DNA from: Fictibacillus norfolkensis | GTDB lineage: Bacteria > Bacillota > Bacilli > Bacillales > Fictibacillaceae | Length of the DNA: 64,000 nucleotides | Direction: 5' to 3' | NCBI RefSeq assembly: GCF_014836645.1 | Contig: NZ_JACSQM010000002.1 | Coordinates: forward strand, 124,001 to 188,000 | Part shown: in pieces, positions 8,326 through 17,287 of the stretch | Layout: each line of letters opens with the position of its first letter | Numbering within the stretch: the stretch's first letter is position 1 | Notes under the pieces: model-generated | Databases searched by the model: none | The model's input: the letters and a program-made list of their open reading frames with translations, nothing else | Told to the model about the DNA's origin: nothing | Position numbers and translations under genes: made by a program

Positions 8326-9327
8326 TTATGATTCTGACTCTTTGGCTGCAGCCGTTTCAATAGGAGTTCTCATCGCTCTTAAATTCTCCTGATCGCAAAC
8401 TACTTTTTCTTGTGCATTTAATACTAACAAGCCATTGCCTTCTGCTTTCTTTGTTAGTCCGATACTTAACGTATTTTTTACCAATTGAGCATAGACCTCA
8501 GCTTCTGAAAGTTCACGACCAAACAATTTTTCTTCCCGTCCAATCAGTAATGCAGCTGCTCCCGATACATGAGGCGTCGCCATAGAAGTTCCAGATAACT
8601 TTGCATATTTATTTCCTGGATAAGTAGAAACAACATCAACGCCCGGAGCTACCAGGTCAATCTCATCATTGGTGTTTGAAAACGGAGCAAGTTTCATTTT
8701 AGCATCCACTGCACCCACTTGAACGACCTCTTTATACGCCCCAGGATAAGCATGCTCATTCGTATTTTCCTTATTATCCCCTTCGTTACCAGCTGCACAG
8801 ACTACAAGCACATCTTCCAATACGGCTCTTTGAATTGCTTCATGTAGCTCAGGTACATCTGTTGGTCCACCAAGTGACATAGAGATCACACGCACTCTCT
8901 CTCCATTTTCCCCTCTCCATTTAACGGAGTAATCGATAGCATCGATAATTCCTTGGTAAGATCCGCCACCATCTTTACCAAGAACTCTGCAGATTAAGAG
9001 TTTCACATCTGGTGCCACACCCGCTACACCAGCATTGTTTAATGTAGCTGCAATCGTACCTGCCACATGTGTACCATGATAATGGGCATCTTGATAATCG
9101 TCGTCATTCCCATCAACAAAATTCCGTCCATCAATGATACGTTCAGCAAGTTCCGGATGGCTTGAGTCACAGCCAGTATCTAGTACGGCGACAACTACGC
9201 TCTGTCCTTTTTCACCATCACGCCAAAACGCAGGTGCATTGATCATCTCGACTCCATATGGAATCTCTTCTTTTGATACTTCTATTACTTCTTCTAACAC
9301 AAATGGAATCAAACGGACTTCACTCAT
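8326..9327 (-). CDS. ispA: Intracellular subtilisin-like serine protease (IspA type)
   Basis: 333 residues from the ATG at 9327, which has AGGAGGG 7 bases upstream; the longer frame upstream has no site. There is no signal peptide. The N-terminus carries 'VRLIPF', matching the LIPY-type inhibitory propeptide of intracellular subtilisins. The catalytic triad is Asp50 (VLDTGCD), His84 (HGTHVAG) and Ser248 (GTSMATPHVSG), with oxyanion Asn181. Family members degrade cytosolic protein in stationary phase after self-removal of the N-terminal peptide. The next gene upstream is a secreted subtilase with its own terminator, so they are separate units. Confidence 0.93.
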   Translation of the reverse strand: MSEVRLIPFVLEEVIEVSKEEIPYGVEMINAPAFWRDGEKGQSVVVAVLDTGCDSSHPELAERIIDGRNFVDGNDDDYQDAHYHGTHVAGTIAATLNNAGVAGVAPDVKLLICRVLGKDGGGSYQGIIDAIDYSVKWRGENGERVRVISMSLGGPTDVPELHEAIQRAVLEDVLVVCAAGNEGDNKENTNEHAYPGAYKEVVQVGAVDAKMKLAPFSNTNDEIDLVAPGVDVVSTYPGNKYAKLSGTSMATPHVSGAAALLIGREEKLFGRELSEAEVYAQLVKNTLSIGLTKKAEGNGLLVLNAQEKVVCDQENLRAMRTPIETAAAKESES

Positions 9328-9607
9328 CTTCTTTCCCTCCTTTAATTTCAAAAAGTATGTTTTGTAAAGCAAGTTATGTTAAGACAATTTGAGTGGTGAA
9401 CCTCCTTTCTAAGTTGCAAGACTTTTAAGAATGAAGATTCTAGTTGGGGAGCTTAATACTATTCTACCAAACTGTTAAAACTTACCACAAGTCCTGTCTT
9501 TAAAATGAGCTATTAAGTCTACATCGACATTTTACGCAATGCGAACATATGTCCTTATCCTTAAATTCCAACACCTTTCGACAAAGTTTGTTAGTTCTAT
9601 TAAACTA

Positions 9608-9654
9608 TTCAACAAAAATAACTCCCAAGACTAGAACAGATCTAGTCTCGGGAG
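9608..9654 (-). terminator. Terminator of the secreted subtilase gene
   Basis: CTCCCAAGACTAGA (9622-9635) pairs with TCTAGTCTCGGGAG (9641-9654), with one wobble pair, followed on the minus strand by TTATTTTTG. The rest of the gap to the ispA start shows only AT-rich sequence. Confidence 0.82.
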
Positions 9655-9675
9655 CTTGTAAATATAAAGAATAGA

Positions 9676-10836
9676 TTAGTAGCGAACCGCGTCTGCTGCG
9701 TTTACACGACCTTTAGAATAGTAAGACCCTGTTCCTGAGATGGGATCTGCTGTGTTCTCGATTGCAGCACGGATATTAGAAGCACTTCTTCCTTGTGAAG
9801 CAAGTAAGCCTGCAACACCTGCTACTAGAGGACAAGCCATTGATGTACCAGACATGTAAGCATATCCGCCATTACGTACAGTAGAAGCGATGTCTACACC
9901 AGGAGCAGCAACATCAACCCAAGATCCATAGTTAGAGAATGAAGCACGAAGGTCATTACGGTCAGTTGCAGCTACTGCAATTGCACCTGAATAGTAAGCT
10001 GGATAGCTCGGTGCAGAAGTGTTCTCGTTACCAGCTGCGGCAACTACAACTACTCCTTTAGAAACAGCATAGTTTACTGCGTTTTGTAATGAAGTAGCAG
10101 ATCCAGGTCCGCCAAGGCTAAGCGAAACTACTTTTGCTCCGTTATCTACAGCATGATAGATTCCGTTCGCTACATCATCAAGAGATCCGCTTCCGTTCGC
10201 ATCTAGTACACGTACAGCATAGATGGATACGTTTGGTGCCATTCCTGCGATACCTCTAGCGTTATTCGTTGCAGCTGCTGCGATACCTGCAGCATGTGTT
10301 CCATGATCATTTTGGTCCATTGGATCCCAATCATCACTTACATAGTCATATCCTTTAATAACTTTACCTGCTAGATCAGGGTGATTGTAATCAACACCTG
10401 TATCGATGATTGCAATTTTTGTAGTAGATGAACCGCGTGTGATGTCCCAAGCTGATTGAGCACTTACTTTTTGAGGTGCATATTGCACTCCATTTGAGAA
10501 ATACGTGTCATTTGGAGTCCAGCTCGCATGGTATGTATAGTTTGGCTCTGCGTACTCTACATCTCCACTCGCTTCATATTCTGCAATGGCTGCATCTACG
10601 TTTCCATCTTTAACTTTAATGACATGAAACTTAGAACCTTTTTCTTTTACTTCATCTTTCCCTTTTACTGCTAAAGATTTCACTTTTGACTCTGACACGT
10701 TGTTTTTAAATTTCACGATAATTTCTTGAGGTGTAACGCTTGCTTTCACCTCTGTACTTTTTGCTGCTGCCGCTGGTGTTGCAAGAGAAACTACTAAAGG
10801 TAAAACCGCTGCCATCGTGGCAATCTTCTTAAACAT
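9676..10836 (-). CDS. Secreted subtilisin-like serine protease (S8)
   Basis: 386 residues with AGGAGTGA before the ATG. A signal peptide (about residues 1-25, ending AAAA) is followed by an inhibitor I9 propeptide (about 36-103) and a mature protease with triad Asp145, His178 and Ser332; Asn270 is the oxyanion residue. The catalytic-Ser context is GTSMACPLVAG rather than GTSMATPHVAG, a Thr/His to Cys/Leu change next to the nucleophile, as in thermitase-like enzymes. It is a predicted extracellular degradative protease. It is monocistronic. Confidence 0.93.
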   Translation of the reverse strand: MFKKIATMAAVLPLVVSLATPAAAAKSTEVKASVTPQEIIVKFKNNVSESKVKSLAVKGKDEVKEKGSKFHVIKVKDGNVDAAIAEYEASGDVEYAEPNYTYHASWTPNDTYFSNGVQYAPQKVSAQSAWDITRGSSTTKIAIIDTGVDYNHPDLAGKVIKGYDYVSDDWDPMDQNDHGTHAAGIAAAATNNARGIAGMAPNVSIYAVRVLDANGSGSLDDVANGIYHAVDNGAKVVSLSLGGPGSATSLQNAVNYAVSKGVVVVAAAGNENTSAPSYPAYYSGAIAVAATDRNDLRASFSNYGSWVDVAAPGVDIASTVRNGGYAYMSGTSMACPLVAGVAGLLASQGRSASNIRAAIENTADPISGTGSYYSKGRVNAADAVRY

Positions 10837-11141
10837 TTACATCACTCCTCTAATTTGGTGTTGGACTACAATTTCTAATATAGAGTCCAATTTACAGAAA
10901 ATAAAGAAAAATTTTACTATTCTAACAAAAACAAATATAAACTACTAATTTTTAAAAGTTTTAACTTAAAATAGGAATAAAGTCATTAATCCAGCTATCA
11001 TTTTATTACTTCTTTCCTCATCTAGACGTAGATATGACCTAGTATGAAGAGTGATTTTTTTAGAATTGAAAAGCTTAAGAGTTTAAAATTTTCTGCAAGA
11101 GGAATACCTAAAGAAGAAACTTATTTTGGAGGGATGTTCAA
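10837..11141. other. Gene-free gap between divergent subtilase and peroxiredoxin genes
   Basis: 305 AT-rich bases. It must hold the promoters of both flanking genes, but I see no convincing -35/-10 pair, repeat or small gene. An open frame at 11044 overlaps the peroxiredoxin start and lacks a ribosome site. Confidence 0.5.
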
Positions 11142-11636
11142 ATGTTACAAACAGGAGACACAGCACCTGACTTTACTATTAAATCCGAAACCGGAGAATC
11201 TTTCTCTTTTTACAATCACCTTGAAAAAGATGATCGTTTTCACTTACTTGTCTTTTTCCGTGGTGAATGGTGCCCGGTATGTAATGATCAGTTAAAAGAG
11301 CTAGAGCAAAATATTGAGACGTTCAAAGAGTTGAATACACACATCATTGCGATTTCTACTGATGAAGAACAAAATTTAAAGAAGATGAAGGACAATCACT
11401 CCCTTTCTTTTCCTGTTTTCAGTGATACAGAGCGTGTGGCGGGAGAAACATATGGGGTTCAATACCATAACGGAAAATTATATGACGATCATGGTGAACA
11501 CGGAGAACCAGCGTTATTTTTAGTTGATGATCAAAAACGAGTTGTCTATTTTGATATTCAAACAGGACCTTTTGGACGGCCGACTGCAGAAGATTTAAGA
11601 AAGACAATCAAATATATTAAAAAAACGTTAAGATAA
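11142..11636 (+). CDS. Peroxiredoxin/AhpC-TSA-type redoxin
   Basis: 164 residues with GGAGGG upstream. The thioredoxin-like fold starts 'TGDTAPDFTIKSETGES' and the active site 'FFRGEWCPVCNDQLKEL' carries a CxxC pair, as in the AhpC/TSA-like 'redoxin' family (also called peroxiredoxin-like). A conserved 'GEHGEPALFLVDDQKRVVYF' holds the cis-Pro region. It probably reduces peroxides or disulfides in the cytosol. The gene is monocistronic with a very strong terminator. Confidence 0.85.
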   Translation: MLQTGDTAPDFTIKSETGESFSFYNHLEKDDRFHLLVFFRGEWCPVCNDQLKELEQNIETFKELNTHIIAISTDEEQNLKKMKDNHSLSFPVFSDTERVAGETYGVQYHNGKLYDDHGEHGEPALFLVDDQKRVVYFDIQTGPFGRPTAEDLRKTIKYIKKTLR

Positions 11637-11643
11637 TAATAGA

Positions 11644-11684
11644 AAACGACGAAGTGAGGCAGTACTAACCTCACTTCGTCGTTT
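11644..11684. terminator. Strong bidirectional terminator
   Basis: AAACGACGAAGTGAGG (11644-11659) pairs perfectly over 16 bp with CCTCACTTCGTCGTTT (11669-11684). Confidence 0.88.
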
Positions 11685-11710
11685 GTTGTTTTCAGGTTTT
11701 TGAACCCCAC

Positions 11711-12163
11711 TTAACCTTCTTCTGTCCCTACAAAATATTCATTCTTCCGATAAGATAAAGCACTTACATGAGCAACAAGCTCTTTATCATTTTCTACTCT
11801 TACTTCATACCAAGAAGTCCTATGATTACGTTTAATCTCTATAGCTCTTGCCGTAATTTTATCACCACTTTGACATGCAGCTAGATATCCAATATTTACA
11901 GAAAGTCCTACTGATGTTTTTCCATAGGAATTACATGCTACAGCAAAGACAAAGTCAGCAATGGCAAATAATGCAGCACCATGTGCTGTACCATGAGCAT
12001 TGAGCATATTTTCAGAGATTGTCATTTGCGCTTCTGCCGTTCCTGGACCAACTTCCGTTAATTCAATACCTAACCACTTTGCAAAAGTATCATTCTTTAG
12101 CTTTTCTTCAATCTCCTCTGCATACTGAAAATGCACATCACGATCGTCTCTTTTTATCTTCAT
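11711..12163 (-). CDS. PaaI-family hotdog thioesterase
   Basis: 150 residues from an ATG at 12163 preceded by GAGAGGTGAGA; the upstream in-frame extension has no site. The hotdog signature 'NAHGTAHGAALFAIADFVFA' contains the HG(x)iF/A-D core of PaaI thioesterases, which hydrolyse acyl- or phenylacetyl-CoA. It stands alone, with no phenylacetate genes nearby, so a general acyl-CoA housekeeping role is more likely. Confidence 0.86.
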   Translation of the reverse strand: MKIKRDDRDVHFQYAEEIEEKLKNDTFAKWLGIELTEVGPGTAEAQMTISENMLNAHGTAHGAALFAIADFVFAVACNSYGKTSVGLSVNIGYLAACQSGDKITARAIEIKRNHRTSWYEVRVENDKELVAHVSALSYRKNEYFVGTEEG

Positions 12164-12298
12164 ATATCTCACCTCTCTATAAGACATTCTTGTTATAACA
12201 AACAATCCCCTTTTTTATGATTAAGGATTAACACTTCACATTCCTGACGAATACATTTACAATAAGATAACTAAACCAATGAGAAAGGTCGGATTTAC

Positions 12299-12721
12299 AT
12301 GTCCCACTCCTCCATTTCAATTCCAAGACCTTTAGTTCGAGCAAATCAGTGGTTCATATTTTTATCAACTATAGCAACATGGCTTTCTGGTCATACGTGG
12401 CTTTTATTACTTCCTTTAATAGTTGGCCTTCTTGGTATGTTCTTTGATTACAATCCTGTAATGAGAGCTGCTAAACTATTCTTAAAAAAGAATCCTTCAG
12501 AATACATTCCAGAAGATAAAGACCAGCAGCAGTTTAATCAACTGATTGCGATCTCACTTCTTACTGTAGGATTTTTAAGTTATTTAATGGGATGGAGTAC
12601 TATAGCTTGGATCGCGACTATCATGGTTGCAACAGCTTCGTTCGTAGCCATACTTGGCTTTTGTATCGGGTGTTTTATCAGGTTCAGATGGCAGCAATAT
12701 CGTTACAAAAAAGCTCACTAA
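12299..12721 (+). CDS. DUF4395 membrane protein
   Basis: 140 residues with 'SIPRPLVRANQWFIF' near the N-terminus, the conserved entry of DUF4395, followed by four hydrophobic segments and a basic C-terminus. A conserved 'CIGC' (about residue 122) sits in the last helix. Family members often neighbour thioredoxins or sulfurtransferases, but here it is alone. Function unknown. Confidence 0.82.
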   Translation: MSHSSISIPRPLVRANQWFIFLSTIATWLSGHTWLLLLPLIVGLLGMFFDYNPVMRAAKLFLKKNPSEYIPEDKDQQQFNQLIAISLLTVGFLSYLMGWSTIAWIATIMVATASFVAILGFCIGCFIRFRWQQYRYKKAH

Positions 12722-12731
12722 AAACATAAAA

Positions 12732-12767
12732 AAAGAACCATTCGCTTTTCGCTGCGAATGGTTCTTT
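12732..12767. terminator. Bidirectional terminator
   Basis: AAAGAACCATTCGC (12732-12745) pairs with GCGAATGGTTCTTT (12754-12767). Confidence 0.87.
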
Positions 12768-12770
12768 CAA

Positions 12771-13535
12771 CTATTTTATTGCTTCAAATACAAAACTTTG
12801 TCTAGCATGAGTGGGTTTCTTACCAATTTCAAAATCAGCGATCACCTTAACCTCAGAAAAACCAATGTCTTTTAAAATTAGCTTTAACTCTTCAATTCCG
12901 TACCAGCGAATCGCAAATCGCTGAAGCTCAGTTTGTATCAAACTTCCATTCCGCCATTTTTCATACTTTAAATATGACACCTTATATTGTTCAAAAAAAT
13001 TCACTTCAACCAATTTATCTTCCATCGTAATCAGATCGCCATTCGGATTATTAACCGTCAGCGTGCGCAGTAACTTTCCAGCTTCAAAGTTTTCAGTTGG
13101 CAAGAAAATATCAAATAGTAATTTACCACCATCGACAAGATGATTAAACATTGAACTAAGAGCTTTCAAGGACTCGTCCCGTTTTTCTAAAAGTAAAAAC
13201 GATCCACCTGGAATAATAATATTTTCGTATTCAACTGGCAGTTCTAATTGTTGGATATTACACTTGTATAGTTTGGCAGACAATCCTCGCTCAGCAAGAC
13301 TAGCCTTACATGCACCTAGCATCTCTGCTGAATTATCCATACCATCTATTGTAACACCCGCTTCTAACAACGGGATTAATACCCGGCCTGAGCCGACCAT
13401 AGCTTCGAGAGAACGACCCTTACTAGCAAGAAGTCGACTCCTATAATATTCAATATCCCCGCCGAATGATTGTCCGATACTTTTCGTTAAATTATATACT
13501 TCCGTACAAAGTTCACCATAATTATTAAAAGACAT
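12771..13535 (-). CDS. Class I SAM-dependent methyltransferase
   Basis: 254 residues with GGAGG 10 bases before the ATG. The SAM-binding motif I is altered, 'LEAMVGSGRVLIPLLEAG', followed by the acidic motif 'IDGMDNSAEML' and motif 'YENIIIPGGSFLLLE'. The C-terminus has 'FAIRWYGIEELKLILKDIGF', usual in small-molecule methyltransferases. The substrate is unknown. Confidence 0.84.
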   Translation of the reverse strand: MSFNNYGELCTEVYNLTKSIGQSFGGDIEYYRSRLLASKGRSLEAMVGSGRVLIPLLEAGVTIDGMDNSAEMLGACKASLAERGLSAKLYKCNIQQLELPVEYENIIIPGGSFLLLEKRDESLKALSSMFNHLVDGGKLLFDIFLPTENFEAGKLLRTLTVNNPNGDLITMEDKLVEVNFFEQYKVSYLKYEKWRNGSLIQTELQRFAIRWYGIEELKLILKDIGFSEVKVIADFEIGKKPTHARQSFVFEAIK

Positions 13536-13731
13536 CTTAAGAATTCCTCCATTAGTTTTTCTAAAAGAAGAGTTTGTTCAGTTTACCTCTTCTGCATTTC
13601 CACCACTATTTTTAAAGTTCTTCTCATTTGTTTCATCATTTTTATCACTTCTTTCTCAACTATTTAATCTTATTATTGTGTTCACAGAAATTTCAGTCAA
13701 TAATTTTCTTCTCTAACAGGATATTAATGTG

Positions 13732-13798
13732 AGTGAGTACTCACTTGACGTATTTCCGATTTCTGCATATGATAATTATAAATGAGTGAGTACTCACT
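13732..13798 (+). promoter_or_regulatory. SigA promoter bracketed by two identical TetR-type operators
   Basis: AGTGAGTACTCACT, a perfect 14-bp palindrome, occurs at 13732-13745 and again at 13785-13798 (centres 53 bp apart). Between them lie TTGACG (13745-13750), a 17-bp spacer and TATGAT (13768-13773). The first operator abuts the -35 and the second covers the expected transcription start. The TetR-family gene at 15650 is the obvious candidate repressor. Confidence 0.85.
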
Positions 13799-13821
13799 TT
13801 AATTTTCGAGGAGGCTATCAT

Positions 13822-14550
13822 ATGCAATCTGTTATTCAAGTGAAAAATGTTTCTAAGAAATATCGATCTCATCAAGTGTTACAGAACATTGATTTAACCG
13901 TGAACAAAAATGAAATCTATGGATTGTTGGGTCCATCAGGTGCTGGAAAAACAACACTTGTTAAGATGATTGCAGGGATTGAAATCCCAACAACTGGCAG
14001 TATTAGTGTTCTTGATTCGGTAATGCCCAAACTTAACACCATGACGCAAATTGGATTTATGGCTCAATCTGATGCACTTTATGGGGAATTAAGCGGGAAG
14101 GAAAATCTTGAATTTTTCTCCTCTATTTATGGTCTAAAGGGACAAAAACAAAAAGAACGGATCGATCAGGCTTCAGATCTCGTAAACCTTACAAACTTCC
14201 TGCAGAAACCCGTTAATCAGTATTCAGGGGGCATGAAACGAAGATTATCTTTAGCTGCTGCACTCTTGCATGACCCAAAGATCCTTATTCTAGATGAACC
14301 TACTGTAGGAATCGATCCCGTTCTCAGGCAATCTATATGGGATGAACTGTATAAGCTAAGCAAGAGTGGTACAACGATTTTAGTCACAACACATGTAATG
14401 GATGAAGCAGAAAAATGCAGCCAGCTCGGAATGCTTCGTGATGGAAAGATAATTGCATCTGGTTCACCAAGAGAACTAAAAGATAACACTTCAAGCACTT
14501 CAATCGAAGAAGCATTTCTTTATTATGGAGGTGCTCATCATGCGAATTAA
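13822..14550 (+). CDS. ABC-2 exporter ATP-binding subunit
   Basis: 242 residues from an ATG at 13822 preceded by GAGGAGG. Walker A is GPSGAGKTT, the Q-loop 'GFMAQSDALYGELSG', the signature 'YSGGMKRR' and Walker B 'ILILDEPTVGID', with the switch His in 'VTTHVMDEA'. This is a CcmA/DrrA-type drug or lipid exporter ATPase. Its last 11 bases overlap the permease gene, so the two are coupled. It is expressed from the double-operator promoter. Confidence 0.93.
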   Translation: MQSVIQVKNVSKKYRSHQVLQNIDLTVNKNEIYGLLGPSGAGKTTLVKMIAGIEIPTTGSISVLDSVMPKLNTMTQIGFMAQSDALYGELSGKENLEFFSSIYGLKGQKQKERIDQASDLVNLTNFLQKPVNQYSGGMKRRLSLAAALLHDPKILILDEPTVGIDPVLRQSIWDELYKLSKSGTTILVTTHVMDEAEKCSQLGMLRDGKIIASGSPRELKDNTSSTSIEEAFLYYGGAHHAN

Positions 14551-15577
14551 GGCACTAGTGATCCGGATAATCAGACAATTCGTGCGTGACAAACGTACAC
14601 TCGCGATGATGTTCATTGCCCCTCTTCTCATCTTAACGCTTGTGAATCTCGTTTTTTCAAGCAATGACTATGAACCAAAGATAGGCGTTGTCAGTGATCA
14701 ACAAATGGTGGTAGACAAACTGAAATCATCAGATAAAGCGTTCATAATTTATCAAAAGCGTTCAGAAGCTCATCAAGACTTATCAGAAGAAAAACTTGAT
14801 GCCGTACTTGAAGTTGAACTCCCCTCAACTACTATTACTCTAGAAGGAAGCAATCCGACAGCAAACAAGGCTTCTATTATGATGATTGAAAAGACCTTGA
14901 AAACAATGCCGGCTCAAGACACAGAAAAAACAAAAGTAAATTCGGAAATTCTTTATTTGCATGGTTCAGCTGAAATGGAGACTTTTGACTATATCGGTCC
15001 ATTCTTAATAGGATTTTTTATTTTCTTTTTCGTTTTTTTAATTTCAGGGGTCTCATTTCTGCGCGAAAGAACGACTGGAACACTTGAACGGCTGCTCGCT
15101 ACTCCGATGCGTCGATGGGAAATGGTAGTTGGATATGTACTAGGCTTTGGCATTTTCACCATCTTACAATCTGCCATTATTGTTTCGTTCGCCATCTATG
15201 TTCTCGATATTATGATGGCTGGGTCTCTTTGGTTAGTAATTTTGATTACACTGATGCTGGCTATAACGGCCCTCTCACTCGGAACATTACTTTCTGCTTT
15301 TGCAACGAACGAGCTGCAGATGATTCAATTCATTCCACTCGTCGTGGTGCCACAAGTATTCTTCTCTGGCTTGTTCACCATTGAAACAATGGCAGATTGG
15401 CTTGGGCCCCTGAGCTATATTATGCCTTTAACTTACGGAGGAGAAGCGATAAGGGATATTATGATTCAAGGTGACGGTTGGGGAGATATTTACGGAAACG
15501 TGCTAGTGCTCCTTGGGTTCTCACTTTTATTTATGATATTAAACGTACTCGCTTTGAAAAAGCACCGCAGACTATAA
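14540..15577 (+). CDS. ABC-2 type exporter permease
   Basis: 345 residues from an ATG at 14540 with GGAGGTG just upstream. Membrane helix 1 is near residue 25; a large extracytoplasmic loop (about 40-150) follows, then five helices. The ABC-2 signature 'GVSFLRERTTGTLERLLATP' is clear. It forms a homodimeric or heterodimeric exporter with the upstream ATPase. The genetic context (TetR) suggests efflux of an inducing toxic compound. Confidence 0.92.
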   Translation: MRIKALVIRIIRQFVRDKRTLAMMFIAPLLILTLVNLVFSSNDYEPKIGVVSDQQMVVDKLKSSDKAFIIYQKRSEAHQDLSEEKLDAVLEVELPSTTITLEGSNPTANKASIMMIEKTLKTMPAQDTEKTKVNSEILYLHGSAEMETFDYIGPFLIGFFIFFFVFLISGVSFLRERTTGTLERLLATPMRRWEMVVGYVLGFGIFTILQSAIIVSFAIYVLDIMMAGSLWLVILITLMLAITALSLGTLLSAFATNELQMIQFIPLVVVPQVFFSGLFTIETMADWLGPLSYIMPLTYGGEAIRDIMIQGDGWGDIYGNVLVLLGFSLLFMILNVLALKKHRRL

Positions 15578-15586
15578 GTTAAGCGT

Positions 15587-15615
15587 TTGTACTGCCTGAC
15601 TTTAGTGGCTATAAT
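15587..15615 (+). promoter_or_regulatory. Promoter of the TetR gene
   Basis: TTGTAC (15587-15592), 17-bp spacer, TATAAT (15610-15615). It lies right after the permease stop, so the regulator can be made without the exporter promoter. No copy of the AGTGAGTACTCACT operator is near. Confidence 0.75.
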
Positions 15616-15649
15616 GAAGAAAATGTACGTTTTTAAAAGGAGTAGCTTT

Positions 15650-16306
15650 ATGTCCAATTCAGAGTGGATCAACGACCTAATTAACGATCACGATGTCCCA
15701 ACGATGAGCGATAAACAGCGAAGAATCTTAGAAGCAGCCATCGATACATTCTCAGAAAAGGGATATGCCGCTTCTTCTACGAGTGAGATCGCAAAAAAAG
15801 CAGGAGTTGCTGAAGGCACGATTTTTCGTCATTTTAAAACGAAGAAAGAGCTGTTGCTTGCTATTGTTACACCAACAGTAGCTAAATTCGTAGCTCCTTT
15901 TTTCATCAAGTCCTTCACAAAAGAGGTATTTGAGAAAGAATATGAACACTATGAAGATTTTATAAGAGTGATTGCTAAAAACAGGCTTGAATTCGTTCGA
16001 AAGCAATTTCCTGTTTTAAAAATATTTATTCAAGAGATTGCTTTTCACGATGAATTACGCGAGCCTTTTCAAAAGCTTTTCACTGAACATGTGTATCAAA
16101 AATTCAAGAAGATCATCGAGCACTTCCAAGAAAAAGGGGAGATTATTTCACTTCCTCCGGAAACGATAATGCGCATGACTGCATCAAGTATCATAGGCTA
16201 TATCTTGCCGCGCTTTCTTCTCTTTTCTGATAAAGAATGGAATGATGAAAAAGAAATTGATCAAATCGTAGCGTTTATTATGTATGGTCTTACAGGAAAA
16301 CGATAA
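15650..16306 (+). CDS. TetR/AcrR-family repressor of the adjacent ABC exporter
   Basis: 218 residues from the ATG at 15650 with AAAAGGAG upstream. The helix-turn-helix reads 'TSEIAKKAGVAEGTIFRHF', and the C-terminal ligand domain is typical of YfiR/LmrA-like regulators. It sits third after an ATPase and permease and has its own promoter. Control of the two AGTGAGTACTCACT sites upstream of the ABC genes is inferred from position. Confidence 0.9.
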   Translation: MSNSEWINDLINDHDVPTMSDKQRRILEAAIDTFSEKGYAASSTSEIAKKAGVAEGTIFRHFKTKKELLLAIVTPTVAKFVAPFFIKSFTKEVFEKEYEHYEDFIRVIAKNRLEFVRKQFPVLKIFIQEIAFHDELREPFQKLFTEHVYQKFKKIIEHFQEKGEIISLPPETIMRMTASSIIGYILPRFLLFSDKEWNDEKEIDQIVAFIMYGLTGKR

Positions 16307-16310
16307 CGAA

Positions 16311-16349
16311 AAAACAGAACCCGCTTTCTAAGGAAACGGGTTCTGTTTT
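16311..16349. terminator. Bidirectional terminator
   Basis: AAAACAGAACCCG (16311-16323) pairs with CGGGTTCTGTTTT (16337-16349). It serves both the TetR gene and the small exported peptide gene. Confidence 0.87.
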
Positions 16350-16488
16350 ATTCTACTAAGATTTGGGGTTCGGGGGTAAAGTGAGAAAGTTGAACATTAG
16401 GATCAATTGTTGTCGGTGACATCACCTTAGCAGCGGGACTAATAGCAATGAATAAACAAATGATGACAAATATATTCACTTTCTTCAT
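16348..16488 (-). CDS. Unannotated 46-residue exported peptide precursor
   Basis: ATG at 16488 with GGAGGTGA at 16493-16500; TAA at 16348-16350, directly abutting the terminator. The protein begins MKKVNIFVIICLFIAISPAA, a clear signal peptide, followed by about 26 polar residues rich in Pro and Thr ending in PQILVE. Size and layout resemble Phr-type signalling pre-peptides, but no Rap gene is adjacent. A small lipoprotein is excluded because no lipobox follows. Confidence 0.62.
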   Translation of the reverse strand: MKKVNIFVIICLFIAISPAAKVMSPTTIDPNVQLSHFTPEPQILVE

Positions 16489-16568
16489 ACACTCACCTCC
16501 ACTCTTCACTATAAATCTTCATTTAACATCGAGATACTTAATATACATTACCCAATATCCTCACATTC

Positions 16569-16856
16569 TCAAGCCTGTTTTTTTGGTGTGATCGGTTTTA
16601 ATGTACTTTTTTCACTTAATAGAATAACGAACAAGCAAACAGCAAGAATTAAAAAAATAATGCCAGAACCCATAAAGCCATTTGAATAGGATGGTATATC
16701 TACAGTTGGAACCCTCTCATTGATTTCTATTCCTAAAAAGTATACACCAATGCCGTCACCGTCGACCTGGGTTTCAGCAACCTCCCTAAGATTTAGTCCA
16801 TAGGTTAACAATAAGATACCTAATATAGAAAAAAGAATACCTATTATCCATCTCAT
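16569..16856 (-). CDS. Small two-helix membrane protein
   Basis: 95 residues with membrane helices at about 3-21 and 62-82, joined by a polar loop. Its ATG overlaps the stop of the VOC gene by 4 bases (ATGA), so the two are cotranslated. The helix plus 'GLNLREV' pattern resembles DUF3185-like small membrane proteins, but I cannot assign it. Confidence 0.7.
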   Translation of the reverse strand: MRWIIGILFSILGILLLTYGLNLREVAETQVDGDGIGVYFLGIEINERVPTVDIPSYSNGFMGSGIIFLILAVCLFVILLSEKSTLKPITPKKQA

Positions 16857-17287
16857 CTTTCAATCTCTGAAACAGTTTCTTTCCGTAAAGCTTTATACTC
16901 TGGACTCAGGACACTCCAAACATCAAAACAATTTCCATCAGGATCGAAAAAAACGAAATTCTCACCGGTATGTCCACGATCTTCAATATCACCAGTTTGT
17001 ATGCCCTGAGTTCTAAATTCAGCATGCAAGTTATACAGTGCTTCCTTTCCGTCTACTTCAAATGTTAATGAGAATCTTTTTTCTCCTTTGTCGTCAATAA
17101 AGTTTGAAGTCTCATCTTTTAATGACCTCACTAGAAAAAAACTTTGGTCTGCTAGATCCAGTATGGCTTTTTCGTCATCACAATAGTTGATCGTTGCACC
17201 AAGCTTTTCTGTGTACCACTTAGCTGAATGATCAACATGCAAAACAGGTACATAGGTCGTACCTACACGGATTAGTTTTTTATTCAA
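16853..17287 (-). CDS. VOC-family (glyoxalase/bleomycin-resistance fold) protein
   Basis: 144 residues, TTG start after GGAGGAGATATCC. A single-chain VOC fold: 'YVPVLHVDHSAKWYTEKLGA' starts the first module and 'GENFVFFDPDGNCFDVWSV' gives the metal-ligand strand of the second. These proteins bind divalent metal and act on diverse substrates. Its partner in the operon is a small membrane protein. Confidence 0.83.
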   Translation of the reverse strand: MNKKLIRVGTTYVPVLHVDHSAKWYTEKLGATINYCDDEKAILDLADQSFFLVRSLKDETSNFIDDKGEKRFSLTFEVDGKEALYNLHAEFRTQGIQTGDIEDRGHTGENFVFFDPDGNCFDVWSVLSPEYKALRKETVSEIER

